Source: Multifurca ochricompacta
Taxonomy: Eukaryota; Basidiomycota; Agaricomycetes; Russulales; Russulaceae
Reading direction: 5' to 3'
Assembly: GCA_022496185.1 (NCBI GenBank)
Contig: WTXG01000001.1
Span: 2,046,001-2,110,000 of the forward strand
DNA length: 64,000 nt
The notes below the pieces were generated by a model, which did no database searches, was not told the origin of the DNA, and saw nothing but the letters and a program-made list of their open reading frames with translations. Below are positions 48,238 through 60,108 of the stretch, one piece after another (position 1 is the stretch's first letter; the number at the start of each line of letters is the position of its first letter). A program made the position numbers and the translations under genes.

Positions 48238-49948
48238 ATGCCAAAACGTGCAGCAGTAGACGCATCACCAGGACCAGAAAAGGTTAGCCGTATCGTCAGC
48301 GTTCAAGCACGAGAAAAGCCCACCGAAGATGAGATGGGTGAATTCGAGGACGCTTGGGAAGACGAAATCGAGGACGAGGATGAGAACGTGTTGTGGCAGA
48401 GGGTTAGTGCAATTCCCTTAGAGGTATCTATATATGAAGCCTGATAGGGGCCAAATTGTGTAGGTATGGAAGTTGACGTTGGCGAGGACGAGGACGAGGT
48501 TGTGCCTCCGATCGAGGAGTCAGCTGAAAAGCCACGAGCACCTAACGTCTTCATCCCTGGCCTGCACGCTCTCGGCAAGGATGAGGTCCTCGAAGCTGAT
48601 GACTCTGTGTATATCATGCGACATACAATGAATCCAACTTGGCCATCCCTTTCTTTCGATGTGCTCCGTGATGACCAAGGCGATCAACGACAACGCTACC
48701 CCGCAAGCGCATACATCGTAGCAGGGACGCAGGCCGATGCCGCGAAGAACAACAAGCTGACAGTCTTCAAAATGACGCAGCTGCACAAAACACAAAAAGA
48801 TGGAGGTGCGCTATCCGTGTCTCACCGTTGATTATGCTTTGGTAGGTGTCGCTCACATTGTCAGAGAGCGATGACGATGATAACGATGACGACGATGACG
48901 GTGACAACCTGGATGAAGACGCCGTCCTCGATTATCGATCCGTTCCACACTTCGGTGGCGTGAATCGTGTGCGTGCTCAACCTCTTCCTGCTGGTCAACC
49001 GCTGCCCTCGCTTTCGCGGCCATACTATGTCGCGAGCTGGGCTGAGACCGGAAAAGTGCATATCTGGGATGTGCGTCCACTCATATATGCGCTCGACACT
49101 CCTGGCGCAAGCACCGACAAGGAGCGAACGGAGACACCAAGATATACCATCGATACTCATAGACGTGCTGAGGGGTTTGCGATGGACTGGGCCGCTTCTG
49201 AAACTGGCGCTCTGCGGCTGCTCACTGGCGATATTCATGCAAAGATATATTTGACGATGAGCACGCCAACAGGCTTCACTACGCAAAATACGGCATTTAC
49301 TTCGCACACTTCGAGCGTTGAAGATATACAATGGAGCCCCAGCGAGGCGACAGTATTTGCTTCGTGTTCCGCAGACCAGAGCGTGCGCATGTGGGACGTA
49401 CGGAGTAGGGGAAGACAAAGTGTTGCGGGCATCGAAAAGGCGCACAGTAGCGATGTCAATGTGATCAGTTGGAACCGTAATACTGCATATTTGCTCCTGA
49501 GCGGCGGTGACGAGGGTGGGATCAAGGTATGGGATTTGCGGAGCATAAATAAGCATGGGTGAGTAACAGGGCATGACTTGGCTTCATGCGACTAATGCCT
49601 GCTTCAACCAGGACCACTGCACCAGATCCTACACCTGTTGCATCCTTCATGTGGCATCGTGCGCCCATCACGTCCGTCGAATGGCACCCTACAGAGGATT
49701 CGATCTTTGCGGCATCTGGAGCAGACGATCAAGTGACCCTCTGGGACCTTGCTGTTGAGCAGGATGACGAAGAGACTGGTGCTATGGAGGATACTCCTGA
49801 GAATGGGCAGGACGTTCCACCTCAGCTACTATTTGTCCATCAGGGACTAAAAGAAGTAAAAGAAGTCCATTGGCATCCTCAGATTCCGGGGACGGTTATC
49901 AGTACAGCACTTGACGGGTTCAATATATTTAAGACAATCTCTGTATGA
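48238..49948 (+). CDS. RRB1: ribosome assembly protein RRB1 (GRWD1), WD40 protein
   Basis: Dedicated chaperone of ribosomal protein L3 (uL3) in the nucleus. The N-terminus [15 protein letters not shown] leads to acidic tracts ([27 protein letters not shown]), then [20 protein letters not shown] and [20 protein letters not shown], diagnostic for the family. A second acidic loop precedes the WD40 propeller: [57 protein letters not shown] then [66 protein letters not shown]. The end FNIFKTISV is typical. Five exons, no frame break. It converges on the PA28 gene (101 bp between stops). Confidence 0.93.
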
Positions 49949-50049
49949 TCAACCGGCATATCCGGGGTGCGTGTACGAGATTTAATAGTATAGATGGCGG
50001 GCTGCCGCCAGTACGATATGACGAGAAACGCATGCCGGGCAGAAAAAGG

Positions 50050-51384
50050 TCAGTACAGGCTGACGCCGTTGTTACCTTTTGGTGACCGGAGCTACACCAT
50101 CAATAATATTTAGTGGCAGACGTACAGCCATGAAAGGATTGCGTAGACTATTATTACCTTGGAAATGTTCTTGTGCAAAATGTCTGCTATGACCGCGTAC
50201 ACATTGCGTAAATCGGAAAGGTTTTGCCTTGCAATGTACAATTGCTTGTCATCGTGTTCCTTCAACGCGAACTAGAAAACCGTGAGTTATGATCATACGT
50301 GAATGCGGCAAGAGGCATACAGCATAATCTTCCAAATGGGGATATTTGATAATCTTGGAGCAAATCTTAGCTCTGTTCAGATGATTTTGCCGGACAGAGT
50401 CCCGAATATTATAGCCGCTTTCCTGAGAGCGGTGCAATTCGCTTAAGACCTCTGTGGGGTAATGGTCAAGACCATCGGGCATTTTGAAAAGTCTGGGCCA
50501 TTTACCTTCTTGGATTTGCACACCTTCATGAGGGCTTTGTGAGCATAGGTGGCTTACTCATATGAGAAATGGGCTTATTAACGTACCAAAATTGTCACCA
50601 CTGGCGATACAATGTGTGAGTAGCTAGAATTGAAGGAATAGAATCCACATACTCCTCAATCCTACAGAACTGTCAGGGACAAGGGGTTGATACGCAAAGA
50701 GAAGGGATACGCACTTAGGCATGGTCAGGTTGATCCATAACTTCACTTTATCCTAAATGACAGTAAGATGGAGTAGCATTGTGCGAAGAGAATGCAACAG
50801 ACCGTGAGTTCAATTAACTGTTCGCACTCCTTCTTCAGCGTCTCGTGCACAGAGAGAAGGTGTTTATTCGCGTGAAACAAATTGGGGAACCGCGCATGCT
50901 GTATGTCATTGAAGGCGTGATTCACATTAGTCTCGTCATTCTCCCGCTTCCTCTTTTTCTTGTCTGGCTCTGTTGTTGAATTTGAGGAGCTTGGTGGAGG
51001 GTAAACCGCAGAATCTGTTGACTCGGCCGCGTGTGACTGATGGAAAGGCGACGAAGGCAACGAGGTTGACTTGATGAGCTTCTGAAGCTCACTGAATGAA
51101 CCGACCGTGTTAACAAGAGGATGAAGGGAGCATGGAAATATCTCACACAATCTAAGGAGGGGTCAATGAATGAAAATGACACGAAGTGAGCTGATCCGAA
51201 ATGAAAATTTACTTTGCTAGGAAATGTGCGGAATATCACCTCCTCGGCATCTGCATCTACTGCTTTACGAAAGTCCTAGAAGGAACGAAGAGATTAGAGT
51301 CAATAATTGGAAGAAAAAATGTACGATTTATGCCTCTATTTTAGCGGCGGTCTCCTTGTCAACTTGTGGTTCTTTCGGTCTCAT
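50050..51384 (-). CDS. proteasome activator subunit PA28 / REG-gamma type
   Basis: Homologue of PSME3, the heptameric 11S activator that opens the 20S proteasome without ATP. Exons read DFRKAVDADAEEVIFRTFPS; a family start VNTVGSFSELQKLIKSTSLP; a basic insert with KKKRKREND that may be a nuclear signal; FHANKHLLSVHETLKKECEQ; DKVKLWINLTMPRIE; GDNFGVQIQEEVLSELHRSQ; LNRAKICSKIIKYPHLEDYA; and a C-terminus ISKLRSPKGNNGVSLY, matching the Tyr-ending PSME3 tail that inserts into the 20S ring. Exon 1 (MRPKEPQVDKETAAKIEA) needs a donor at about 51328, where the sequence reads gcataaat; one missing G would give gtaaat. Divergent from TAF1 (219 bp). Confidence 0.85.
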
Positions 51385-51603
51385 GGTAGTTGTCCTTGTC
51401 CTTGTGTTAGTTGGGCTGCCTGCTGTTGTCTGCCTGGTCTGCCCTGTAAGCGCGCATGCATTGTCCTAATAATCGTGTGCAAACCACGTGTTATTGACGT
51501 TGTATATCTTTGTTTGGTTCCGTAAACGGATTAACGGGCCGGTATTATTCCGTTCGTACCCAACGATATACCAACACCAACTACGACTTTGCATTATCAT
51601 CCC

Positions 51604-54600
51604 ATGTCTAACGAAGTAAGTTATTTCACTTCTGATGTGACGAACTGCCATTCCTTTATTTATTTATTTTGTTTTATTTTTTAATTTTTAAACATTCTTC
51701 TCTAGGATGACGCAGTATCTGCCTTGACAGGATTCTCTCTCGACCATGTTCTTTCCGGTCTTTCACTTCCCAGAGCCGGCCTTTCTAATCAACTCGGAAT
51801 CTCAGGAATTCCTACCCTATCCTCTTCTCAAATCTATAACGACAAATGGGATGGTGATGATGGGGCTGTCGGTGCTGGGGAGGGAGAGGATTTCGAGGAT
51901 GAAGTAGATCGCGAAATTAAAGAGGAAGAAGAGGAGGAGGAGCCCGTGAAGATGGAAGTCATGTCCCCGGTGGCACCGCTCAAGCAGCGACGCGTTCGAG
52001 TTGTCCGACGTCTTGTCGAAAGACCAAAGACAGTTTATGAACGCTTCCCATCCTTCGAAAAGGATAAAATACTGGACTTTACAGAGCTTTTCCAGGGGTT
52101 CGCTGTCAAGAAGTCTCGAGTCGTGAGACGGCCACTACAATGTACGTTTCCATGGTTTCATTCATGGTCGACTGACGTCGATTTATAGTGGAATCGGTTT
52201 ATCCAAAGAAGAGAGATATTCCTAAAAACTTCTTAGACGGAGTGGTTGGTGATACAAAGCGGCGAGTCGAGAACGAACGCGTCGAAGAAGTGGTATCCTC
52301 TGGGAGCATCGACCATGATCTTCGTACTGCCCTTGAAGTGCGTTTCTTTACAACATATCCACGGACCTCCGCTTAGTGACGCGAACTTCTAGCGAAAGAT
52401 TGGGAACATTGACACATCCCTCTCGATTCCTCTCCACGATCGCTCTTTTGACCTCGTTTTGTTATCCAACTGGGAGGATCACATCGCCTACGAGCCAAAG
52501 AATGACCCGCCATTAGTCGAATCTACACAGACGGACCTCATGGTTCCTGTCAACAAAGCGCTCGACTCGGGTGCATGGACACAAAGCATCATTTGGAGTC
52601 CGCGTGCACCGTTTCGAGACTTCACTCAGATTGAGTTCAATAACGGTGACGACATAATTCCAGAGGAGCGTCCTCCGAGTCTGTATCTTTTGTCCACGTC
52701 CTCTTCATACTCTCACGCTCTGGTAGCACAAGAAGTCAGACCCAGGAAGCGCCTACGCCTTGACAATGCACAAGTCAAAGACAAATTCAATTTGTCCAAC
52801 GACCAGTTTTACGATGTTTCAAAGGAAGGTGGGAGGCATCGCGTCCGGCAAACATTTGGGGACCTTGTCGTCGAACACGCTTTTCCTGCGCAGAAGCTAC
52901 AGCTACCTTTCGTAAGTCAAGGATGTGCTTTACTAATGCAGGCCACGTTACCAACCCTCATTTTATTTAGTACAAAACGCGGTTGGGGAAGCAGGAAGCA
53001 CGGTCTTTCCACAGACCAGCTTTGCAAATACCAGCGAATATTGAGATTCGGTTCTCGAAAGTTCGCTCGGCGAAGAAGAAGAAGGACAAGGCCGGGAGAA
53101 GGCTGGGCCGCGGGGGCAGCGTTGGGGAGAGCCTAAGAAGGACAGGTGACCTAAGTTTGCGCGATACCAGTAATTTCGTGTTATGGGAGTTTTCAGTGGG
53201 TACCCATTATTCCCTCTGCCTCATTTGCTATACGTCCTTGGTCACAGGAAGAACATCCGCCTATCGTAGGAAATTTCGGCATGGGCAACATCCTTGTCAA
53301 CTATTATCGGAAAAAGAGCGAAAAGGACGAGCACATACCTAAAGTGGGTCCAAGGGAATTCCATCGGAAAGCCGCTAATAAGAACTGCAGGGAGATCTCG
53401 GAGAGCCGTTCGTATTAGAGCCGCAGGATGAATCACCTTTCATGAAGTTTGGATATGTACAGCCGGGACAAACCATCCCGGCGTTGTACAGCAACCTCAT
53501 TCGAGCGCCTCTATTCAGGCATAAACCTTATCCAACTGACTTCCTCGTTATCAAGTGAGCGATTTTTGTTTCCGTGCCTTGCCCATTTCATGACACCCCA
53601 ATTAGAAACACGATCAAAGGAGAATCAAAGTATTACATCCGCGAGATCAAGAACCTATTTGTTGTTGGTCAGACGTACCCCGTCACGGAAGTCCCCGGCC
53701 CCCACTCACGAAAGATAACGAACACAATCAAGCACCGATTACAAATCATCGCGTACAAGCTATTGGCCAAGAGTCCTGGCGAGCGCTTGAAGATCTCAAG
53801 GTTGATGAAATATTTTCCGGATCAAAATGAGTTGCAAATGCGCCAACGTCTTAAGGTAGGCCTTCTCTGATCTAAGTACACGTCAGTGCTTGAGGATATG
53901 TAGGAATTCATGGAGTATCATCGACGCGGCCCACACCAGGGCTTCTGGCGTCTCAAACCTAATTGGGTCGTTCCTAGCAAGGCCGAGATGCTGAAAATGG
54001 TTGGGCCAGAGCAAATTGTCCTCTCGGAGAGCATGCAAGTGGGACAGCGGCACCTTCAAGATGCGGGTTACAGCGGCACGCAAGATACGGGCGGAGACGA
54101 GGATGATTCGAATTATCTATCGAACAGCAGCTTGCTCCATGGATCACTACCAAGAACTTTATCTTTGCTACCCAGGCAAAGGCCATGCTACGACTGCATG
54201 GCGAGGGCGACCCAACCGGCCGTGGCGAAGCGTTTAGTTTCATCCGTGTATCGATGAAGGACATCTTTGTAAAGGCGGGCGAGGATTATGAGCAAAAGCT
54301 CGGTCCGTCACATTTGCGCTCTTGACTAGGCCTCTCTGCTGATGCAAGCGTCATTGTAGCGGAAGCCGAGAACCGCCCAAAGTCTGCACACAGGTACAAC
54401 GTAGCCGAACAGCAGCTTATCTACAAGTCTGAGATCGAGCGCATCTGGAAGGCGCAATTTGCCTCACTGAGCCGCAAGGACGAACCTCAGCTGACTGATG
54501 ATGAAGATGATCTTAAATCTCAGCCCTTTCAGCGCACGATGCGGAGGGAGAGCCGTGCGCACTCGCCGGTCATCAGCCTGACAGGGGGTCCCGTCGCGGC

Positions 54601-55588
54601 TGCGTCTCCAGGACTTAGTCGTGCGTCCTCCGTTGAACGCGACCGGGATGTGAGCGTCGGACCTGACGGGCGGCGGGTTTTGCGAATTAAGCGTCTCGTC
54701 GACGGCAAGTGGTGTACGGAAATTGTGCGCGACGCAGCTGTCATCCGCGCGTATGTGCGAAGACGGCAAATTATCGAGGACGAGACAACAGGTGCTGACA
54801 CACTTGCACCCACTGGTGATATCGATCGTGACGCTCGGCGAAGAAGCGGTGCGCCTTTTCCCGGATACAGTCTTTTCTATTTTCTTGCTAAAAATGAATG
54901 ACTTAGTTTGGAGGAGGAGATTGCACGCATGAAGAAGAATCAAGAACGTCGACTCCATCGAAAGAACGCAAAGATAGCAAAGGAAGGCGGTACGCCGATG
55001 ACGCTCAATCGTCCTATCAAGCCTGACACGACGGTATGCCCTTCCCCTGTCTTCGCACCACGGACCCTTCTCTCCCTTTCTAACCGTTGAACTAACTGAC
55101 TGATTTATTCTTTCACCTTTTCAGAGACGCTGCGGTCACTGCGGGCAAATGGGTCATATGAGTGCGTCACCATCAACCCTTCTGTTGTTGCGTTACTAAT
55201 GGTATCACTTTCACTTTTTTTTTTTTTTTCTGCAGAAACAAACCGCAAGTGTCCACGTTGGGCAGAGTTCAACTCGGGAGTGCAGCCGCCCGCTACGCCT
55301 ACACCAGCCACCGCGTCCGCTTCTGGAAACGCTGGCAGTCCGCCACCACTGACACCCAGTCTCACCAATTCGCTCGGTTTGGGTCAGAGCAGCTCGCTCC
55401 ACGTACCTTCACCACTCGCGACGAGCCCGCCTGTCGTTGCCACACTCGACGATGCGCCTGCTGCACCAAGATCAAGCTCACACTCAAACGGTGACCAGCA
55501 ATCCACTATGGGAAGCGTGGCAGATCGTTGGAAGGGTAAATTTGTACAAACAATCGAATTATCACTTAACAGTAGACAGATACTATAA
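51604..55588 (+). CDS. TAF1: transcription initiation factor TFIID subunit 1 (TAF1)
   Basis: Largest TFIID scaffold subunit. The start MSNE is spliced to DDAVSALTGFSLDHVLSGLS. The conserved central (DUF3591-type) domain shows FNLSNDQFYDVSKEGGRHRV, RQTFGDLVVEHAFPAQKLQL, FHRPALQIPANIEIRFSKVR, GDLSLRDTSNFVLWEFSEEH, PPIVGNFGMGNILVNYYRKK, MKFGYVQPGQTIPALYSNLI and YYIREIKNLFVVGQTYPVTE. The winged-helix part is KISRLMKYFPDQNELQMRQR, then EYHRRGPHQGFWRLKPNW. Near the C-terminus lies a zinc knuckle CGHCGQMGHMKTNRKCP, then a Ser/Pro tail. At 54109-54116 one base is missing between DEDDSN and LSIEQQLAPWITTKNFIFAT. The exact last exon near 55545-55588 is uncertain. Confidence 0.93.
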
Positions 55589-55701
55589 TAGTACAAGAGG
55601 GGGGCCACGCAATAACATTGTGCATGTTACGATTGAAACCAACGAGGCGGAGAAAACAAAACAAAAACGAGGGGGGGAGGGTTCAATAAGAGTATGAAAA
55701 T

Positions 55702-57925
55702 CTAACCCTGAGCTGCTGGCATTTCAACGTCATGTACTATTGAGGCCAGCGAGGAGCGCACAGGCACAGATGCATATTGTGCACAATATCTTTCGTTGAT
55801 CGTAACGAGCAGGTCGCGGATGAGGGCCGCGTGCCCCGCACGGTCATCGTTGCCTTTCCCGCCGAGTTTCAGCCCGTCCAGCCGGCGCGACAGGCGCTCC
55901 TCTAAACCAGATGTGGTGGCAGGGGTGCCGGCACTGGCGGCGACCTCGCGCAAACTGGGGAGTATGGGCGTTGTATGTTCGTGGGCGGGGGATGATGGAG
56001 GAGAGAGTTTAGGATAGTGCTGGTGCAGGGCGGTAGCTTCAGGTCGTCGTTGCCTGAGGTGAGGAGTGGGTATAATGGACGCGCAAGCAGTGATCTTGGG
56101 AGGCAGTGTTGGCGACGATGAGCCCGTTGGAGAGGTCGGAGATGAGCTGCGTTCCGAGTCAACTGGAGACGGCATACGCGCCGGGATGGACTTGAGCGGG
56201 ATGATGGTGCGCATCGCTTTGCTTGTGTAGCCTACAGGCGCAAGGACAGCGGGAGGTGCTACGCGGCGGGGGATACGCTCGTATATGATTGGGGCGTCGG
56301 TATGAGGCACGTGGGGAGGCGTTGAATTGGACGGTGAAGATACCGAAGAGTGTGGGGAACTTGAATCCAGGGGAGGCGTAGGATGCATGTGGCCAATCGG
56401 GGAAGGCTGTTGATACCCGACAGATGGGTACGGCGGCGGGAGCGGCATGCTACCGCTACCACTAGATATTCGACGTTCAACGCTCGCTGTTGGGGAAAGG
56501 CCAGGGTTGGTCACGTCATGCATAGAGTGATACATTGATCCACCATAGGATATGCTTGACACAAGCTGCTGACCGGCTCGGGCGCCTCCATTGGATGCAT
56601 AGAAGGAGGCCTGAGAAGGATACTGACCACCTGCACTCGAGTAGGTATTCGGGCTATTGCCTGTGGCATTAGAAGCTGGGATTCCCGGCATGCCGGTTAA
56701 GCCTAACTGACTAAGTTGGTCATAATCGAAGTAGTGGGAGTATGATTGGCCATTCGAGTTGGTGCGGGGCTCATGAACCGAAGTAACATCACGTCCCAGG
56801 GTCAATAGAAACTGGTTAACGGCCGCTAGCTCTTCAGGGGATCTGATATCTAGGGACACCGATCGAGGATTGAAGGTGACATTTGAATCGGGGCTAGTAA
56901 CATTGGCATATGCAAGACTGGTCAATCGATCCGCCATATCTGCTAAATATGAGTCACAAGTTGTTACCCAGAAGGAGATAAAGGCGCATACGAGAGTCAT
57001 AGAGGGAATGACGCGACGCTTCTTAACATCTTGGAAAAAATCCTCGACTGCGACAGTGTAATCATGCGATCGCTTAATGCCTGTGGATGGTACTGAAGAG
57101 CCATCAGAACGGAGTGTCTCCCAAGATGGAAGCTGTGTCTTGGGTAGAAATGGAAATGAGCACCGCATCAAAAGGATGTTCACTAATGTACCTGCTGATG
57201 CATCACCTCTGGGGAAGGCGTTGGCAATGCGACGAAGTGGCTGGCTAAGGTCAAGTAAGTAAGGCAGGAGAGGCACACCGGGAGAATGCAATTACCATCG
57301 GTGAAATGACCAGACTGGAGTTTCGAGCGAGAAGAAAACCTTGAGTTGTCGTCCACTAATTCACGACGATTTCTGGCGTAAACCGAGTCGGGAACGGTGA
57401 CAGCCTTTGAGTGTTTATGCTGAGCGTGATGCTCTTCTGTATGAATCTTTTCATGCTTCTTAAGATCTTGAGGGCGCTTGAAGGTTTTTTTACAGATCTG
57501 AAAAGAAGTATTAAAGGAAAAAAGTCACGGAATTAGCAAGATATGAACCTACTTCGCAGACGTGGGGTTTAAGTGGCGTATGAACTGTAAGATACAATGA
57601 GATGATGAGAACAAGGAGGGGAATGAAGTCAGGGGAGAAGACCAAGACCTCTAAGATGACTAGTGATGTGATCACGTTTAGTACAAGTGGTAACACAGTC
57701 TTTCCATTTGCAAGTGAGGCAGAGGTTATTGGTACTCTTTCTGCCTATATGATCATTGCATAGATGATTGTAGAGTGTCTCTGGGTCAGGAAATAATCTA
57801 GTACAATCGACCCATTGACACCTGTGAGAAGAATTGTCTGACGGCGGGAGAGTATCATGGAGAGTGCGAGGAGAGGGTGAGGCAGACGCAGAATTATCAG
57901 CGTAAGGAGGAGTTGGGGGAGACAT
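55702..57925 (-). CDS. PACC: pH-response transcription factor PacC / RIM101
   Basis: Zinc-finger regulator activated by proteolysis at alkaline pH. The three C2H2 fingers are diagnostic: [20 protein letters not shown] then [34 protein letters not shown]; and, after an intron, [20 protein letters not shown] then [20 protein letters not shown]. The start [15 protein letters not shown] at 57925 is the first ATG before the fingers. Downstream are [17 protein letters not shown] and [12 protein letters not shown], a conserved fungal PacC block, and a long disordered Pro/Ser-rich tail that ends [11 protein letters not shown]. Introns fall at about 57495-57640, 57085-57300 and 56940-56995. The promoter carries a dense cluster of GCCAAG sites, suggesting autoregulation. 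It converges on TAF1. Confidence 0.93.
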
Positions 57926-58036
57926 TGAAGGGAGATGGAGGGGGGGGAAAGAAAGGAAAGCTGGGGGGGGTCGATGTCTTGTTAGATTTTAGGTCCAAAC
58001 AAATTGAATTCGAATATTCGAATCTACTGCTGCTGG

Positions 58037-58142
58037 CTTGGCTTGGCTTGGCTTGTCCTTAGCTTGGCACTGGAACTAGCCTTGGCGCCTAGAAATGCCA
58101 AGTTATATGCACCCATTTTTGCCAAGAAATCTTGGCCTTGGC
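58037..58142. promoter_or_regulatory. cluster of nine PacC-type GCCAAG/CTTGGC sites upstream of pacC
   Basis: CTTGGC at 58037, 58042, 58047, 58063, 58081, 58131 and 58137; GCCAAG at 58097 and 58121. The first three overlap by one base in a CTTGG tandem repeat. The core PacC/Rim101 binding hexamer in fungi is GCCARG. The cluster lies 112-217 bp upstream of the pacC start codon. Confidence 0.7.
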
Positions 58143-60108
58143 TTTTTGATCCCTGACTCATCACGTGTTTTCATTTGCGTCATTTATCAAATCAGGTAAT
58201 ATCCTCACCTAAGCCCACTTGGCGGTGCCACAGTAGACTTTACTTTACAGATACAGATCATATGATTTTAAAACTATCAAACCACCTTCTGGGACCAGGA
58301 CCAGAGCTGAGTTATCTTTATGTGACCATTGACCAGCGGTTGGCCCACTTACGACGGTATGAATGAAAAATAAATAAAGCATGACATATTCCGTACGTAT
58401 GGATTGTTCCTACTAGCCGTTATACCCCCTTGTTCCCACAGCCAATTTAAGTGTCCAGGGCTTTCATTACCCGCAGATGCTGAACCCTATGTCAGTCTCA
58501 GTCTTAAGAGATGCCTTACACCCCTCAGCCCTCCACGCGGCGACATTGTAAATCATGCGGAATGTTCCGGGGTCATCATTTCTCAACCTCCACGTCTAGA
58601 ACCGATTTTAGCCCCGGCTGCGGGAGGCTGCGGATTAAGTATCTAACGGCATTGCTCGTCTGCGTGAGGGGCCCAGGCAGGAAGCTCGCCTTTGGCTGTA
58701 AGTTGCACCACGCGTCCGAACTTAGAAGCAGATCAATCTAATGTCTCACAACGGAACTGCGCACTGCACTACACGTGGATTTCCTTCATTGGTGGTATAT
58801 TATACTATACTTTCATTATGAAGTGAGACAAGAGAAGTGACATGTCAGCAGTCGGACGGCTTGGAGACAGAGGCCGTTCTTTCTTGTGGATGTGCGTCTG
58901 CGCCGCCACCCTATTCCAAGCCGGTCTGCCGTTAACTTCTTCTTTGGACTATTACGAGACCCGATCTAATCGGGATGCGAAGCACGTCGCTCGGTTCCTC
59001 TGCCGTCTCGGCTGGAACTTGACGGATTTCCTTTGCACATTCTCTGTGGGTCCCGTTATCGCGGTTGATTTTGGGTCAGTGCGGAATGTCTACAGACCCA
59101 AGAAATGTAAATGTCTTAATACTTCCGTCGAAGCGCGAGGACTCGTACTTCTCCTTTCCGTGGCCTGTTGTCATTGGCTTGATAAAACCAATCGGTGGTT
59201 TTATGTTGTCCTTGTTAACGATCATCCACATATTACGACTTTCTGTGTCACTCAGAACAATCTTATTCCTGTGTGTCCATATTCACTTATCAGTCGGATA
59301 GACTTTGCTCACATACTTTCGGACCAGCGACGGTGATGAGAATTTGTCAATGCCTTTTGCCCTCATACTTTTAGGAATGCTGGCCTCCGCTTTCCTCGGA
59401 CTGTCGCACGGCCTCTCTCGCCTTTCTGCTAGATTCCGCATTCTCCAGTTGATGTCACTTCTTCTTTGTCTGTCGTGCGAAGGTTACTCAGCACATTATT
59501 GGTGCCCCTAAATGGTCGTCTCACGTCGCGGCACTTCTTCGTCAGTTTGGAATATTCGTGGCCACTAGTCGGTTGGCCTTTACAGTAGACGAGAAAGACA
59601 AATCGCTTCACATGCCCTACTTGCTTTTTTCCTGGATTCACTTCCGTGGCCTTATCGTAGGGCCCAGGCCCAAGTGGGAATGACGCCCCAGTCGGCTCTA
59701 GTTGATCATGTTTGGCTGACCGTATGGAAAAAGTTCATACGACACAGGGCAGACGATAACTTCTTGAAAGTTGTCCGTTTATGCGGGGACTGGTTCGGAA
59801 GGAAGACAGGATCTTGCATAAGATGGGAATGAAGGAATGAGCTATGCTAAGACATACGAACGGAGGCGCATGATAATGGAAGAATGCTATCACCGCTCAT
59901 GCGCATGATCCTTGCTTGATGGTAGCCCGGCGCGATTTCTTTGGTTCATCGACACGAGGGCGGAGGGTAGGCAGTTCTTTTTTTTTAATGTAAACATTGG
60001 GTTTCCAAGGAGAGCTATCATTGTGCACGGCCGCCGTAGATCATAGTATCACAGTATTGGGAATTATATGGGCTGCTGCTGCCTCTACATTCACTGCCAG
60101 TTAACAAT
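58143..60108. other. long stretch between pacC promoter and methyltransferase, no supported gene
   Basis: One open stretch of 164 codons at 58842-59336 (+) and several shorter ones give no recognisable family and no joinable exons. There is a T tract at 59979-59986. It may hold relics too decayed to name. Confidence 0.4.

Noticed and set aside
58842..59336. 164-codon open stretch as a gene
   Set aside because: No recognisable motif, no membrane or signal pattern that holds, and no joinable exons on either side; probably chance.
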